Under the pieces are notes generated by a model. It was not told where the DNA came from, searched no databases, and saw only the letters and a program-made list of their open reading frames with translations. Of a stretch of DNA of 64,000 bases, positions 63,340 to 64,000 are shown piece after piece. The translations under genes were made by a program, and so were the position numbers. The stretch spans positions 1 to 64,000 of the forward strand of contig JACKNV010000003.1 of the NCBI GenBank assembly GCA_024234735.1, in the 5' to 3' direction. Positions within the stretch are counted from its first letter, which is position 1. Every line of letters begins with the position of its first letter. The DNA is from Pseudomonadales bacterium (GTDB taxonomy: Bacteria; Pseudomonadota; Gammaproteobacteria; Pseudomonadales; Halieaceae).

Positions 63340-63555
63340 ATGACCGACGAAAAGCCCCAGCAACCCTCCGACGGAACCCAAAACCGGCTGCGCCCGGAGG
63401 ACCAGGCCAGAGTGGACGCCTTCATCAAGCGGGGTGTCAACGCCGTGGAGCGCAAGCCATTCCGCCCCCTGCGCCTGTTTTTCATACTGGTGGGTGTGGT
63501 GCTCGGCCTCAGTATCATCAGCCAGTTGCTGGCGCGCTGGGCGGGTATTTACTAG
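63340..63555 (+). CDS. DUF3094 family small membrane protein
   Basis: A 71-residue protein with a charged N-terminal half containing LRPEDQARVDAFIKRGVN, then ERKPFRPLRLF and one membrane helix (FILVGVVLGLSIISQLLARW). This pattern is DUF3094, a small protein seen in pseudomonads and relatives; its function is unknown. The ATG at 63340 directly follows the terminator T-run and has no ribosome site. A GTG at 63313 has GGGGAGAG about six bases upstream, but that site lies in the terminator stem. The start is therefore uncertain. Confidence 0.8.
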   Translation: MTDEKPQQPSDGTQNRLRPEDQARVDAFIKRGVNAVERKPFRPLRLFFILVGVVLGLSIISQLLARWAGIY

Positions 63556-63566
63556 CGCCCGACCCA

Positions 63567-63595
63567 TTGGTTACCGGGGCCTGTTTTGGTATAGT
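63567..63595 (+). promoter_or_regulatory. promoter of the tRNA-Pro gene
   Basis: TTGGTT (63567-63572), a 17-base spacer, then TATAGT (63590-63595). A GC-rich discriminator AGCGCGCCTC follows, as at stringently controlled stable-RNA promoters. Confidence 0.65.
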
Positions 63596-63613
63596 AGCGC
63601 GCCTCAAAAGCAT

Positions 63614-63690
63614 CGGTGTGTGGCGCAGCCTGGTAGCGCACTTCCTTCGGGAGGAAGGGGTCGGAGGTTCGAATCCTCTCACACCGACCA
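63614..63690 (+). tRNA. tRNA-Pro (anticodon CGG)
   Basis: A 77-base cloverleaf. The acceptor stem CGGTGTG pairs with CACACCG, the D arm contains GCGCAGCCTGGTAGCGC, and the anticodon stem CTTCC/GGAAG encloses loop TTCGGGA with anticodon CGG. The T arm is GGAGGTTCGAATCCTCT, and CCA is encoded. Its 3' end is the probable attachment site of the integrase gene that follows. Confidence 0.96.
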
Positions 63691-63696
63691 ACTTAA

Positions 63697-63786
63697 CATC
63701 CAGTAGCATCCAGAATCGTCCATAAGGCCCTGTAAATAGGGCCTTTTTTGTTTATACTCTCTCCATTGCAGTCCAGTAACATCCAG
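63697..63786. repeat. two near-identical 17-base repeats flanking the tRNA terminator (candidate att/arm sites)
   Basis: CATCCAGTAGCATCCAG (63697-63713) and AGTCCAGTAACATCCAG (63770-63786) agree at 14 of 17 positions and stand 73 bases apart. Each is itself a doubled (C)ATCCAG. They lie between the tRNA 3' end and the integrase gene, where integrase arm-type sites are expected. Confidence 0.55.
63724..63749 (+). terminator. Rho-independent terminator of tRNA-Pro
   Basis: AAGGCCCT (63724-63731) pairs with AGGGCCTT (63738-63745), followed by a T-run to 63749. Confidence 0.85.
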
Positions 63787-63804
63787 TTTAAGCCCCCGCC
63801 TCCT

Positions 63805-63852
63805 GGGGGTACCCCGAGGGGCATATACCGTACCCCCGGAATCGATACCCCC
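63805..63852. repeat. GGGGGTA-type repeats upstream of the integrase gene
   Basis: GGGGGTACCCC (63805-63815) is palindromic, and TACCCCC recurs at 63831-63837 and 63846-63852 (15-base period). On the minus strand these read as spaced GGGGGTA units, consistent with paired arm sites or an autoregulatory site for the integrase. Confidence 0.5.
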
Positions 63853-63873
63853 GTTTGGGGAAGGAATTCTGCC

Positions 63874-64000
63874 ATGCCCTTGACCGCGATACAGGTGAAG
63901 CAGGCGATGCCCCGCGAGAAGCCGTACAAACTGGCGGATGGGGGTGGGCTTTACCTCCTGGTCAATCCCAATGGGGCGAAGTACTGGCGCTACAAGTACC
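63874..64000 (+). CDS. P4-type tyrosine integrase, N-terminus only (runs off window)
   Basis: The ATG at 63874 has AAGGA eight bases upstream. The 42 codons present read MPLTAIQVKQAMPREKPYKL and continue ADGGGLYLLVNPNGAKYWRY, the DUF4102 arm-binding domain that opens phage P4/CP4-57-like integrases. The catalytic domain lies outside the window. The position 183 bases after tRNA-Pro, transcribed away from it, marks the left end of an integrated element. Confidence 0.88.
   Translation, partial: MPLTAIQVKQAMPREKPYKLADGGGLYLLVNPNGAKYWRYKY

Noticed and set aside
63697..63852. Short repeats near the tRNA as a CRISPR array
   Set aside because: Units are only 7-17 bases, few and irregularly spaced, with no cas genes; integrase arm sites explain them better.

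Overview
The window is chromosomal DNA of a high-GC gammaproteobacterium, most likely a marine member of the Cellvibrionales/Halieaceae neighbourhood. This rests on three things: pseudomonad-like gene blocks (pilMNOPQ-aroK-aroB-gltBD-hemE with ponA divergent; ubiE-ubiJ-ubiB-hisI-hisE-tatABC; DUF971-hslU-hslV-SPOR-argS-priA), a BioH-BioC fusion of the kind known from Saccharophagus and Teredinibacter, and very GC-rich codon use. The placement is inferred from gene content, not from a database search. Almost all of it is core genome, densely packed, with no gene-free gap above 300 bases.

Layout. 1-6 kb: a partial membrane protein with a degenerate cyclase-like domain, divergent serB, a PilZ-like protein, and efp-epmA (elongation factor P and its lysyl-transferase). 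6.05-6.24 kb: a 189-bp palindromic element between convergent genes. 6.2-13.3 kb: thioesterase and NhaC antiporter on the minus strand; on the plus strand an EamA exporter, a FAN1-type nuclease and an Fe-S helicase carrying its own nuclease domain. 13.5-17.6 kb: three-gene transhydrogenase operon and a hemerythrin protein with a basic tail. 17.6-31.6 kb, all minus strand: ABC exporter, Tat translocase, hisE/hisI, ubiquinone genes, HslUV protease, SPOR protein, argS and priA. 31.7-33.6 kb: rpmE and malic enzyme. 33.6-42.8 kb: ponA and, divergently, pilMNOPQ-aroK-aroB (type IV pilus assembly plus shikimate genes). 43-50 kb: gltB-gltD-hemE. 50-56 kb: cysE, a TrmB-like methyltransferase, a hexapeptide acetyltransferase, srkA overlapping modCBA, and comF. 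56.7-61.3 kb: biotin operon bioB-bioF-bioHC-bioD, without bioA. 61.4-63.6 kb: an acyl-CoA dehydrogenase and a DUF3094 protein.

The window ends at a tRNA-Pro(CGG) gene followed at once by paired short repeats and the first 42 codons of a P4-type integrase. This is the left edge of an integrated genomic island whose cargo lies beyond the window.

The least ordinary features are the large palindrome at 6.1 kb, the FAN1 plus nuclease-helicase pair, the island boundary, a TrmB-like methyltransferase with an altered PDPW motif, the probable CTG start of epmA, and LacI-operator-like sites in front of the acyl-CoA dehydrogenase. No CRISPR array, insertion sequence, rRNA or defence island was seen.
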